In this document: piece after piece, positions 48,004-59,041 of the stretch | Layout of the letters: every line of letters starts with the position of its first letter | Numbering within the stretch: the first letter of the stretch is position 1 | Position numbers and translations under genes: made by a program | Origin: Rhodanobacter sp. DHG33 | GTDB taxonomy: Bacteria; Pseudomonadota; Gammaproteobacteria; Xanthomonadales; Rhodanobacteraceae | Assembly (NCBI RefSeq): GCF_014843005.1 | Contig: NZ_JACYXM010000006.1 | Location: forward strand, 442,757 to 506,756 | Reading direction: 5' to 3' | DNA: 64,000 nucleotides | Notes under the pieces: generated by a model | Told to the model about the DNA's origin: nothing | Seen by the model: only the letters and a program-made list of their open reading frames with translations | Databases searched by the model: none

Positions 48004-51000
48004 GCCGCGCCTTCTTCAGCCGGATCCTGCGTCGCGGCGGGGCGCAGGCGCTGCGCCAGCCGGTCGAAGAACAGGTAGATCACCGGCGTGGTGAACAGGG
48101 TCAGCAACTGGCTGAGCGCGAGACCGCCGATGATCGACAAGCCCAGCGGACGGCGCAGTTCCGAACCGATGCCGGTGCCCAGCAGCATCGGCAGCGCGCC
48201 CAGCATGGCCGCCAGCGTGGTCATCAGAATGGGGCGGAAACGCAGCAGCGAGGCCTCGAAGATCGCCTCGGCCGGCGGCTTGCCGTGCACGCGCTCGGCT
48301 TCCAGCGCGAAGTCCACGATCATGATCGCGTTCTTCTTCACGATGCCGATCAAGAGCACGATGCCGATGATGCCGATCACGTCCAGGTCGGCGCCGGCGA
48401 CCATCAGCGCCAGCAGCGCGCCGATGCCGGCCGAGGGCAGGGTGGAGAGGATGGTCACCGGATGGATGAAGCTCTCGTACAGCACGCCGAGCACGATGTA
48501 CACGGCCACCAGCGCAGCGATCAGCAGATACACCTCGCTGGACAGCGAATCCTGGAAGGCCGCGGCCGCGCCCTGGAACGAGGACTCGATCGAGGACGGC
48601 AGGTTCGCCGCCTGTTCGGCCTGCGTGATCTCGTCCACCGCCGTGCTCAGCGAGGCGCCCTGTGCCAGGTTGAACGAGATGGTGGTGGACGGGAACTGCG
48701 CGAGGTGGCTGATCACCAGCGGCGACTTGCTCACCTGGATCTGCGCGATCGCGCTCAGCGGCACCTGGCCGCTGCTGCTGGTCTGGCTGGGCAGGTACAG
48801 GTTGCCCAGCGACTGCAGGGTGGGCAGGCTCTCCGGCTTGGCCACCAGGATCACGCGGTATTGGCTGGACTGGTCGAAGATCGTCGACACGATGCGCTGG
48901 CCCAGCGCGTCGTACAGTGCGTTGTCGATGGTGGCCGCGGTGATGCCGTAGCGCGCCGCCAGCTGGCGGTTCACTTCCACGTTCACGCTGAGGCCGTTGT
49001 TGTTGAGGTCGCTGGTGACGTCGGCGATGGACTTGATGTTCTTCATGCGCGCGAGCAGGGCCGGCACGTATTGCTGCAGGGCGGCCTGGTTCGGGCCGCG
49101 CAGCACGAACTGGTATTGGTTCGGCGACACCGTGGTGTCGAGCGTCAGGTTCTGCTCCGGCTGCAGGAACAGCTTGATGCCGGGCACGTCGGCGGTTTCC
49201 TGCTGGATGCGGCGGGCGATCTGCCGGGCGGTGTCCGAGCGTTCGTCGCGCGGCTTCAGGTTGATCAGGAAGCGGCCGTTGTTGAGGGTGATGTTGGTGC
49301 CGTCGATGCCGACGTAAGAAGTGAGGCTGGCGACGTCCGGATCCTTCAGGACAGCCTCGGCCAGCGCCTGCTGGCGCTCCACCATGGTGTCGTAGGAGAC
49401 GGAGTTGTCGGCGGTGCTGATGCCCTGCAGCACGCCCACGTCCTGCACCGGGAACAGGCCCTTGGGGATCACCACGTACAGCACGATGGTCAGCGCCAGC
49501 GTGGCCAGGAACACCAGCAGCGTGGCGGTCTGGTGCTTCATCACCACGACGAGGCCGCGGCGGTAGGCCTCCAGCAGCTTGTCGAACAGGCCCTCGCTGA
49601 TCCGCTCGAAGCGGCTGGGGTGGCGGTCGTGCTGTGCCTTGAGGATACGCGCGCACATCATCGGCACCAGGGTCAACGACACCACGGCGGAGAGCACGAT
49701 GGTGACCGCGAGCGTGACCGCGAACTCGCTGAACAACCGGCCGATCACCCCGCCCATGAACAGCAGCGGGATCAGCACCGCGATCAGCGACACGGTCAGC
49801 GACAAGATGGTGAAGCCGATCTGGCCGGCGCCTTCCAGCGCCGCCTCCAGCGGCGTGCGGCCTTCCTCGAGGTAGCGCACGATGTTCTCGATCATCACGA
49901 TCGAGTCGTCCACCACGAAGCCGGTGGCGATGATCAGCGCCATCAGCGAAAGGTTGTCGATGGAATAGCCGAGCTTGTACATCACCGCCAGCGTGCCGAT
50001 CAGCGACACCGGCACCGAGATGCTGGGGATGAGGGTGGCGGGCAGGTTGCGCAGGAACACGAAGATCACCAGCACCACCAGTGCGATCGCCAGCACCAGC
50101 TCGAAGGCGGCATCCGACACCGAGGAGCGGATCACCCCGGTGCTGTCGTTGACGATGCTGATCTTCATGCCGGCAGGCAGGGCGGCTTCCAGCGAGGGCA
50201 GTTCCTGCGTGATGCGGTCCACCGTGGCGATCACGTTGGCGCCCGGCTGGCGCTGCACGTTGAGCACGATGGCCTGCGTCTTGTTGAACCAGGCGCCCAG
50301 TTCGTTGTTCTGGGCGGCCTGCGTCACGCGGGCCACGTCGCGCACGAATACCGGCGCACCGTTCTGGTAGGCGAGCACCGTGTCGAGGTAGCCCTGCGGG
50401 TTCTGGATCTGGTCGTTGCCGTTGATCGTGTAATCCAGCTTGGGCCCGTCGAAGTTGCCCTTGGGCTGGCTCACGTTGACGTTGGAGATCAGCGAACGCA
50501 GGTCGTCGATGTTGAGGCCGTACCCAGCCAGCTTCTGCGGATTCGCCTCCACGCGGATCGCCGGCACGTTGCCGCCGGCGGCGGTGACCAGGCCCACGCC
50601 GGGCACTTCGGAGATCTTCGCGGCGAGGCGGTTGTTGGCGGCGTCCTGCAACTGCGTCAGCGACATCGAATCCGAGGTCACCGCCAGCGTGAGGATGGGC
50701 TGGTCGGCCGGGTTCACCTTGGCGTAGGTGGGCGGTGCGGGCAGGCCGCTGGGCAGCAGGCTGTTGGAGGCGTTGATCGCCTCCTGCACGTCCTGCTCGG
50801 CCACGTCGAGGTTGAGCGAGAGGTCAAACTGCAGGGTGATGACCGACGCGCCAGCGGAACTGGTCGAGGTCATCTGCTGCAGGCCGGGGATCTCGCCCAG
50901 CTGCACTTCCAGCGGCGCAGTCACCGTGGTCGCCATCACCGTGGGGCTGGCGCCCGGGTAGAAGGTCTGCACCTGGATCGTCGGGTAATCCACGTCCGGC

Positions 51001-51110
51001 AGCGAGGACACCGGCAGGAAACGCACGGCGACCAGGCCGACCAGCACCATGGCGATCATCAGCAGCGCCGTCGCCACCGGACGGAGCACGAACGCTCGGG
51101 AAATGTTCAT
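48000..51110 (-). CDS. mdtB: RND efflux pump, MdtB-like
   Basis: 1036 aa. MNISRAFVLRPVATALLMIA opening, TM4 relay motif GFVVDDSIVMIENIVRYLEE, KKNAIMIVDFALEAER, and LLTLFTTPVIYLFFDRLAQR near the end. It pairs with the adjacent MdtC-like pump; together with the MFP upstream and the channel downstream it forms an MdtABC-type exporter. It starts 18 bases after the MFP stop. Confidence 0.92.
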   Translation of the reverse strand: MNISRAFVLRPVATALLMIAMVLVGLVAVRFLPVSSLPDVDYPTIQVQTFYPGASPTVMATTVTAPLEVQLGEIPGLQQMTSTSSAGASVITLQFDLSLNLDVAEQDVQEAINASNSLLPSGLPAPPTYAKVNPADQPILTLAVTSDSMSLTQLQDAANNRLAAKISEVPGVGLVTAAGGNVPAIRVEANPQKLAGYGLNIDDLRSLISNVNVSQPKGNFDGPKLDYTINGNDQIQNPQGYLDTVLAYQNGAPVFVRDVARVTQAAQNNELGAWFNKTQAIVLNVQRQPGANVIATVDRITQELPSLEAALPAGMKISIVNDSTGVIRSSVSDAAFELVLAIALVVLVIFVFLRNLPATLIPSISVPVSLIGTLAVMYKLGYSIDNLSLMALIIATGFVVDDSIVMIENIVRYLEEGRTPLEAALEGAGQIGFTILSLTVSLIAVLIPLLFMGGVIGRLFSEFAVTLAVTIVLSAVVSLTLVPMMCARILKAQHDRHPSRFERISEGLFDKLLEAYRRGLVVVMKHQTATLLVFLATLALTIVLYVVIPKGLFPVQDVGVLQGISTADNSVSYDTMVERQQALAEAVLKDPDVASLTSYVGIDGTNITLNNGRFLINLKPRDERSDTARQIARRIQQETADVPGIKLFLQPEQNLTLDTTVSPNQYQFVLRGPNQAALQQYVPALLARMKNIKSIADVTSDLNNNGLSVNVEVNRQLAARYGITAATIDNALYDALGQRIVSTIFDQSSQYRVILVAKPESLPTLQSLGNLYLPSQTSSSGQVPLSAIAQIQVSKSPLVISHLAQFPSTTISFNLAQGASLSTAVDEITQAEQAANLPSSIESSFQGAAAAFQDSLSSEVYLLIAALVAVYIVLGVLYESFIHPVTILSTLPSAGIGALLALMVAGADLDVIGIIGIVLLIGIVKKNAIMIVDFALEAERVHGKPPAEAIFEASLLRFRPILMTTLAAMLGALPMLLGTGIGSELRRPLGLSIIGGLALSQLLTLFTTPVIYLFFDRLAQRLRPAATQDPAEEGAA

Positions 51111-51128
51111 CGCTTGCCCGCCTGCGGC

Positions 51129-52388
51129 TTACGAGGCCGAACTGTCGGCAGAAGCGGATGCGTGCTTCTTCTTCCAGCCGGAATGCTTGCCGCCGGCCTT
51201 GGCCGCCGGCGGCGCCGCCGTGCTGCCCGATCCGGCCGGCGCAGCGCTGGCCTGCTTGATCGGCGCGCCGTCGCTGAGGCGGTCCGTGCCGTCCGTGACC
51301 ACGACCTGGCCCGCGCTGAGGCCGGACAGGATCACGGTGTTCTTGCCGTCGCTGGGGCCCAGCGTGACCTTGTGCACCGACACGGTGTCGTCGGCATTCA
51401 CCAGATAGACGAAGTCGCCTGGCGCGCCGTTCTGTACGGCCGGGGTCGGCACCAGCACCGCGTTCTTCTGCGTGTCCACCAACAACTGCACATTGACGAA
51501 TTCGTTGGGAAACAGCGCCTCGTCGTCGTTGGGCACCGTGGCGCGCAGCGACACCGTGCCGGTGCCGGTGGCCATCTGGTTGCCGATCGCATACACCGTG
51601 CCGGTGGCGATCTGCTTGCTGTTGTCGCTGTTGTAGATCGCCGCCGGCAGCTTGGCGCCGGCGCCGAAGCGCTGCAGCACGCGCGACAGCGCGTTCTGCG
51701 GCACGCTGAACTGCACCGTGGTCGGCTTCATCGTGGTGATGGTGACGATGCCCGTCGTGCTGGACGCGGTGACGTAGTTGCCGGGGTCGACCAGGCGCAG
51801 GCCGACGCGGCCGGCCACGGGCGCGGTGATGTGGCAGTAGGCGAGGTCCAGGTCGTCCTGCGCGATGGCGGCCTGGTCGGCCTTCACCGCGGCCTCGTCC
51901 TGCTGCACGGTGAACTGCTGGTCGGTGAAGGTTTGCTCGGCGATCGACTTCTGCGCGTGCAACTGCGTGTAGCGGGTCAGGTCGGCACGGGCCTGGCCCA
52001 GGCTGGCCTGGTCCTTGGCGAGCTGCGCTTCGGCCTGCTGCTTGTTGATCTGGTACTGGCGCGGGTCGATCTGGGCGAGGAACTGGCCCTTGGTCACGTC
52101 CTGGCCTTCCTGGTAGCCGACCTCGGTGAGGTAACCGCTCAATTGTGGCAGTACGGTGACCGTGGCCGTCGGCGTCACCGTGCCCAGTTCGTTGAGGTTC
52201 TCCGGCATGTCGCCCAGCGTGGCGGTGGCCGTGCCCACGACCTGCGCGGCAAAGCCGCCGCGGGTCTTCTTGCCGCCCAGCAGGTGGACCACGATCAGGG
52301 CGATTACCGCCACCAGCACGATGCCGACGATCAGCGGCCAGCGTTTACTGCGAACCTGTCCGGTGGTCTTGGCCGTGTCGTTGCTCAT
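51129..52388 (-). CDS. mdtA: RND membrane fusion protein, MdtA-like
   Basis: 419 aa. One N-terminal membrane helix (WPLIVGIVLVAVIALIVVHL) rather than a lipobox. Barrel-sandwich segments VTVLPQLSGYLTEVGYQEGQ and YCHITAPVAGRVGLRLVDPG flank the coiled hairpin (INKQQAEAQLAKDQASLGQA). A Lys/Ser/Ala-rich tail of about 45 residues follows the last folded strand. First gene of the mdtABC-channel operon. No two-component regulator (as BaeSR in E. coli) is adjacent. Confidence 0.92.
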   Translation of the reverse strand: MSNDTAKTTGQVRSKRWPLIVGIVLVAVIALIVVHLLGGKKTRGGFAAQVVGTATATLGDMPENLNELGTVTPTATVTVLPQLSGYLTEVGYQEGQDVTKGQFLAQIDPRQYQINKQQAEAQLAKDQASLGQARADLTRYTQLHAQKSIAEQTFTDQQFTVQQDEAAVKADQAAIAQDDLDLAYCHITAPVAGRVGLRLVDPGNYVTASSTTGIVTITTMKPTTVQFSVPQNALSRVLQRFGAGAKLPAAIYNSDNSKQIATGTVYAIGNQMATGTGTVSLRATVPNDDEALFPNEFVNVQLLVDTQKNAVLVPTPAVQNGAPGDFVYLVNADDTVSVHKVTLGPSDGKNTVILSGLSAGQVVVTDGTDRLSDGAPIKQASAAPAGSGSTAAPPAAKAGGKHSGWKKKHASASADSSAS

Positions 52389-52602
52389 CTTTCGGTCTCC
52401 AGCGCTTCAGTCCATCGCGTGCGTGAGGAGGCCCGCCTTCCGCTTCCGGTGCTCGGAATTCGCCGGACGACGCGGCCGCCACCACGAAGGCGGTCGTTCC
52501 ACACTCAACGAATTGTCGCGCGATAAGTTGACGCCGTGTGCCGGAAGTCACGATTGCCGGGCCGGACCCGGTTCAGCCGCCATTTGCGCTGGATCGGCGC
52601 GG

Positions 52603-53478
52603 TCAGACCATCCGCGTGCGCTTCCACCAGCCGGTCATCTTTTCCTCGCGCACCAGGGTGAACAGCCCCGCGCCGAGGATCATCACGATGCCGACCAGCA
52701 TCGGCCAGTCCAGATGGTCGCCGAAGAACCAGTAGCCGAACGCGATGGCCCAGACCATCTGGCTGTACTGGGTGGGAGCGACGCGATTGGCGGGGGCGAG
52801 CAGGGTGGCGTGCATCAGCAGCACGCCGGCCAGCGCCGCCAGCAGGCCGTAGCCGGCGAGCAGCACGGACTGGTGCAGATCGGGCCAGACGAAGTGCGGC
52901 AGCATCAGCAGGCCGCCGGCCACCAGCGGGCCGACGATGCCGGCGCCGTACAGGCTCATGCGCTTTTCCTCGCTGCCGGCCATGCGCAGCGCCACCACCG
53001 ACAAGGCGGCGGCGACGCCGCAGACGATGGCCGCCAGATGCCCCAGCCCCAGCTCGCGGAAGCCCGGCCGCAACACCACCAGTACGCCGGCAAAGCCCAC
53101 GAACACCGCCGTCCAGCGCCGCCAGCCCACGTGCTCCTTGAGCAGCAGTACGGAGAGGATGGTCACGAAGATCGGCATCAGGAAGATCATCGAGAACACT
53201 TCGGCCATCGGCAGCAGGGTGAACGCGGTCACCGAGGCGATGTTGCCCACCGCGCCCGCCAGGGCGCGCACCCACCACAGCGCCGGGCGGCGCGCGGCGA
53301 ACACGTCGTGCCAGCGGTCGCCCTTGTCCATCACGAAGGGCAGCGCGGCGATGCCCAGCACGCCGCCGAAGAACACCGACTCGAACGGCGGCACGGCGCC
53401 GTGCACGGCCTTCACGAAGGCGTCGCTGATGGCATAGGCCGCGAAGCAGGCAAAGCCCAGCAGCACACCCTTGATCAT
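52603..53478 (-). CDS. EamA-family (DMT) transporter
   Basis: 291 aa from MIKGVLLGFACFA, ten predicted membrane helices in two EamA repeats (first: AEVFSMIFLMPIFVTILSVL, LKEHVGWRRWTAVFVGFAGV; second: APTQYSQMVWAIAFGYWFFG, WPMLVGIVMILGAGLFTLV). It resembles RhaT/YdcZ-like metabolite exporters. The substrate is unknown. The longer open frame upstream is antisense to glutaryl-CoA dehydrogenase and was rejected. A 214-base gap without any gene separates it from mdtA. Confidence 0.88.
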   Translation of the reverse strand: MIKGVLLGFACFAAYAISDAFVKAVHGAVPPFESVFFGGVLGIAALPFVMDKGDRWHDVFAARRPALWWVRALAGAVGNIASVTAFTLLPMAEVFSMIFLMPIFVTILSVLLLKEHVGWRRWTAVFVGFAGVLVVLRPGFRELGLGHLAAIVCGVAAALSVVALRMAGSEEKRMSLYGAGIVGPLVAGGLLMLPHFVWPDLHQSVLLAGYGLLAALAGVLLMHATLLAPANRVAPTQYSQMVWAIAFGYWFFGDHLDWPMLVGIVMILGAGLFTLVREEKMTGWWKRTRMV

Positions 53479-53610
53479 GGGGTTTCCGTGGAGAGCGGGG
53501 GAGGGTGGGCATGATCGCATGCCGCCGCGGCGCGCCGCACAACGATGACCGGCGGGGCCGCCCCGGGTAGAATCGCGGGTTCCCACCCCATCACCGGAAC
53601 TGGAACGCCC

Positions 53611-54783
53611 ATGGCCGCTGTCCGCCTGAATCCGCTCGACCTGTACGACGTCCGCTCGTTGCTCTCCGACGAGGAGCGCATGGTGCAGGACACCGTCGGC
53701 CGTTTCGTCGACGAGAAGGTGCTGCCCATCATCGGCGACGCCTTCGACCAGGCGCGGTTCCCGTCCGAGCTGATTCCGGAAATCGCCAGCCTCGGGCTGC
53801 TCGGCGCGACCATTCCGGAAAAGTACGGCTGCGCCGGCATGAACGGCGTGAGCTACGGCCTGATCTGCCAGGAGCTGGAGCGCGGCGACTCGGGCCTGCG
53901 CAGCTTCGCCTCGGTGCAGAGCTCGCTGGTGATGTACCCGATCTACGCCTACGGCAGCGAAGAGCAGAAGATGGAATACCTGCCGAAGATGGCGGCGGGC
54001 GAGATCATCGGCTGCTTCGGCCTCACCGAACCGCACGGCGGCTCCGATCCGGCCAACATGAAGACCAACGCCAAGAAGGACGGCGGCGACTGGGTCATCA
54101 ACGGCGCCAAGATGTGGATCACCAACGGCAATCTCGCGCAGATCGCCGTGGTGTGGGCGCAGACCGAAGACGGCATCCAGGGCTTCATCGTGCCGACCGA
54201 CAGCAAGGGTTTCACCGCCCAGCAGATCCACAAGAAGATGAGCCTGCGCGCCTCGGTCACCAGCGCGCTGTTCCTCGACAACGTGCGCGTGCCGGACGCC
54301 AACCGCCTGCCCAACGTGAAGGGCCTGAAGGGTCCGCTGGGCTGCCTCACGCAGGCACGCTACGGCATCACCTGGGGCCCGATCGGCGCCGCGCAGGCCT
54401 GCCTGAAGGAAGTGATCGACTACACGCAGGAGCGCGTGCTGTTCGGTCGTCCGCTGGCCTCGAACCAGGCGATCCAGCTCAAGCTCGCCGACATGGCCCG
54501 CCGCATCACCACCGCGCAGCTGCTCTCCCTGCAGCTGGGTCGCCTCAAGGACGCCGGCACCATGCAGCCCACCCAGGTCTCGCTGGCCAAGTGGAACAAC
54601 TGCCGCATGGCCATCGACATCGCGCGCCAGTGCCGCGACATCCTCGGCGGCGCGGGCATCACCACCGAACACGGCGCGATCCGCCATGCGCTGAACCTGG
54701 AATCGGTCATCACCTACGAAGGCACCGAGACGGTGCACGAGCTGGTGGTGGGGCGCGAGCTGACGGGCATCAACGCGTTCTGA
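53611..54783 (+). CDS. gcdH: Glutaryl-CoA dehydrogenase
   Basis: 390 aa. FAD enzyme that oxidises and decarboxylates glutaryl-CoA to crotonyl-CoA in lysine/tryptophan breakdown. LTEPHGGSDPANMKTNAKKD, WVINGAKMWITNGNLAQIAV, LRASVTSALFLDNVRVPD, RYGITWGPIGAAQACLKEV and the catalytic Glu in ITYEGTETVHELVVGRELTG are characteristic of GcdH rather than generic acyl-CoA dehydrogenases; LRSFASVQSSLVMYPI holds the substrate-binding Arg and Ser. Divergent from the EamA gene. Confidence 0.93.
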   Translation: MAAVRLNPLDLYDVRSLLSDEERMVQDTVGRFVDEKVLPIIGDAFDQARFPSELIPEIASLGLLGATIPEKYGCAGMNGVSYGLICQELERGDSGLRSFASVQSSLVMYPIYAYGSEEQKMEYLPKMAAGEIIGCFGLTEPHGGSDPANMKTNAKKDGGDWVINGAKMWITNGNLAQIAVVWAQTEDGIQGFIVPTDSKGFTAQQIHKKMSLRASVTSALFLDNVRVPDANRLPNVKGLKGPLGCLTQARYGITWGPIGAAQACLKEVIDYTQERVLFGRPLASNQAIQLKLADMARRITTAQLLSLQLGRLKDAGTMQPTQVSLAKWNNCRMAIDIARQCRDILGGAGITTEHGAIRHALNLESVITYEGTETVHELVVGRELTGINAF

Positions 54784-54790
54784 TTCTTGT

Positions 54791-54900
54791 CCCTTCTCCC
54801 GCTGGGAGAAGGTGCCCGTAGGGCGGATGAGGGTGCGATCGGAGCGCTGCGTTCCAGCCGGACCCTCACCCCAACCCCTCTCCCGGCGGGAGAGGGGCTT
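54791..54900. repeat. Composite palindromic intergenic repeat
   Basis: Two perfect hairpins, CCTTCTCCC-GCT-GGGAGAAGG (54792-54812) and CCCCTCTCCC-GGC-GGGAGAGGGG (54875-54897), flank a segment bounded by TGAGGGT and ACCCTCA. This layout is the familiar xanthomonad interspersed intergenic repeat. It lies between glutaryl-CoA dehydrogenase and the acetyltransferase and may also end transcription. Confidence 0.75.
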
Positions 54901-54914
54901 TCAGGAACCCGATC

Positions 54915-55457
54915 TTGCACCTGCCGGACATCCGCATCGAAACCGAACGCCTGATCCTGCGTCCCACCCAGCCGGAGGATTTCGAAGGCTGGGCTGCGCT
55001 GATGGGCGACGAAGAGAATGCCCGCCACATCGGCGGCCCGCAGCCGCGCCCGGTGGCCTGGCGCGGCTTTCTTTCGATGGCCGGCGCCTGGGCGATGCAG
55101 GGTTACGGCATGTTCTCGGTGATCGAGAAGGCGAGCGGCCGCTGGGTCGGCCGGCTGGGGCCATGGTGTCCCGAGGGCTGGCCCGGCACCGAAGTCGGCT
55201 GGGGGCTGCTGCGCGAAACCTGGGGCAAGGGCTATGCGACCGAGGGCGCGACCGCCGCGATCGACTGGGCCTTCGCGCACCTGGGCTGGAGCGAGGTAAT
55301 CCACACCATCGTGCCGGACAACACCGCGTCGCAGCACGTCGCACGGCGGCTGGGTTCGAGCCTGCTCAGGCCGGGGCGCCTGCCCGAGCCGTTCCACGAA
55401 TGGCCGGTCGAGATCTGGGGCCAGAGCCGCGAAGCCTGGTTGCGCCGCCGCGCATGA
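54915..55457 (+). CDS. GNAT-family N-acetyltransferase (RimJ/RimL-like)
   Basis: 180 aa. IRIETERLILRPTQPEDFEG is the RimJ/L-type opening. GTEVGWGLLRETWGKGYATE holds the acetyl-CoA loop, and HTIVPDNTASQHVARRLGSS is the standard C-terminal motif. The acceptor is unknown. No ATG fits; TTG at MHLPDIR is the first sensible start and lies directly after the intergenic repeat. The stop overlaps the next ATG by 4 bases. Confidence 0.85.
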   Translation: MHLPDIRIETERLILRPTQPEDFEGWAALMGDEENARHIGGPQPRPVAWRGFLSMAGAWAMQGYGMFSVIEKASGRWVGRLGPWCPEGWPGTEVGWGLLRETWGKGYATEGATAAIDWAFAHLGWSEVIHTIVPDNTASQHVARRLGSSLLRPGRLPEPFHEWPVEIWGQSREAWLRRRA

Positions 55458-55957
55458 GCCACGTACCGCCCGCGCTGTTCGTCACGCTCGCCGAGCTGGT
55501 GCCCGACCTGCACGTGCATTGCGTCGAGCCGTGGTGCCTGATCGGCAGTGCGGCCGCGCGCTTGCTTGGCGCCGAGGTGAGCGTGGCCGATGTCGACGTG
55601 CTGGTTTCGCGCGCCGATGCCGAAACGCTGGCGACGCTGTGGGCCGATCGACGCGATGCCGCGCATGCGCCGGCCGACGACGGCCGCTTCCGTTCGCACT
55701 TCGCCCGCTTCCGCTTCCCCGGCATGCCGGTGGAGGTGATGGGCGGCCTGGAACTCGACCAGGGCGAGGGCTGGCAGCCGGTGTCGCCGGGCCGGCTGGT
55801 GCTGGCCGGGCTGCAGGGCATGGCCGTGCCGGTGCCTACGCTGGACGACCAGATCCGCATCTTCGAATCCTTCGGCCGCGACAAGGACCGCGACCGTGCC
55901 GCAGCGCTGCGCCGGCTGCGCCAGCCTTCCGTGCTCTCCATCGTTTCCTCTTCCTGA
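55454..55957 (+). CDS. Nucleotidyltransferase-like protein
   Basis: 167 aa. CLIGSAAARLLGAEVSVADV and DVLVSRADAETLATLW have the G-S and D-x-D pattern of minimal nucleotidyltransferase folds. FRFPGMPVEVMGGLELDQGE and TLDDQIRIFESFGRDKDRDR follow, as in proteins of the AbiEii/nucleotidyltransferase superfamily. No antitoxin partner is present; it is translationally coupled to the acetyltransferase. Function unknown. Confidence 0.65.
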   Translation: MSHVPPALFVTLAELVPDLHVHCVEPWCLIGSAAARLLGAEVSVADVDVLVSRADAETLATLWADRRDAAHAPADDGRFRSHFARFRFPGMPVEVMGGLELDQGEGWQPVSPGRLVLAGLQGMAVPVPTLDDQIRIFESFGRDKDRDRAAALRRLRQPSVLSIVSSS

Positions 55958-55992
55958 CGGCCACGCGCCGTTCCTATCGAACCGACACCGCC

Positions 55993-58260
<2,268 letters not shown>

Positions 58261-58274
58261 CGCCCTACGCGGAA

Positions 58275-58339
58275 GCGCACCCGGTGCGCGAATGCCTTGC
58301 ACGCTGATCGATGCAGGAGCATTCGCGTGCAGGGTGCGC
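58275..58339. repeat. Large imperfect hairpin downstream of the E1 gene
   Basis: Two 21-base arms (GCGCACCCGGTGCGCGAATGC and its near-complement) pair except for a 3-4 base internal bulge, with a 23-base loop. It lies between the convergent E1 and DUF924 genes. No T-run. It may end or stabilise transcripts. Confidence 0.5.
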
Positions 58340-58349
58340 TGCTATCCCT

Positions 58350-58892
58350 TCAGCCCGAGAAGCCGCCGTCATCGAGGAACGTCCGTTCCTCGATCGTGGT
58401 TTCGCGGCCAAGTACCGCGTTGCGATGCGGGAAGCGCCCGAAACGCGCGATCACGTCGCGGTGGATGCCGGCGTACCTGCCGTAATCGCCCAGCCCGGCG
58501 CACAGCGCCACCGCCTGCTCCTGATCGGCCGGGGCCTCGCTGTGCTCGAAGGGCAGGTAGAAGAACACGCGCAGCGCGGCATCCACCGCGCGGTCGTGGC
58601 CGCGCGCCACCGCCTGTCGTGCGAAAGCCAGCGCCAGCGGGTCGGTGGCGAACATATGCGCCGTGCCGCGAAAGGCGTTGCGCGGGAACTGGTCGAGCAG
58701 GATCAGCAGCGCCAGTGCGCCTTCGGCCTGGTCCATCCAGCCGTCCAGTTCGCGTCGCGCGGCAGCCATGTGCGCCGCCTGGTAACCCTTGATGAAGGCG
58801 CGGTCGAAGTCGTCGTCCTTGGCGAACCATTTGTCGGGGCCGGCTTCGTGCCAGAAACGGACGACGTCCTGCGGTTGGATGGCGATGCTCAT
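58350..58892 (-). CDS. DUF924-family protein
   Basis: 180 aa from MSIAIQPQDVVRFW. VVRFWHEAGPDKWFAKDDDF, ALLILLDQFPRNAFRGTAHM, FFYLPFEHSEAPADQEQAV and IARFGRFPHRNAVLGRETT are the family hallmarks. All-helical, cytoplasmic, sometimes described as TPR-like; biochemical role unknown. Monocistronic. Confidence 0.92.
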   Translation of the reverse strand: MSIAIQPQDVVRFWHEAGPDKWFAKDDDFDRAFIKGYQAAHMAAARRELDGWMDQAEGALALLILLDQFPRNAFRGTAHMFATDPLALAFARQAVARGHDRAVDAALRVFFYLPFEHSEAPADQEQAVALCAGLGDYGRYAGIHRDVIARFGRFPHRNAVLGRETTIEERTFLDDGGFSG

Positions 58893-59041
58893 GCCGGGAT
58901 TCCTCGTTGAGAGCCGCTCGACGGGCTCCGGGGCGATGCGTGGCATGGTGGCACAGGCGCAACCTGTGCCGCTTGGCACCCTCGCAACGCTCGGCGGTGG
59001 TGATAAGTTGGGGGAATTCCCACTGCCCGCAGGTGCCTGCC

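Noticed and set aside
48285..52526. Open frame of over 1,400 codons antisense to the efflux operon
   Set aside because: His/Arg/Gln/Val-rich, spans three real genes on the other strand, no domains; a high-GC shadow.
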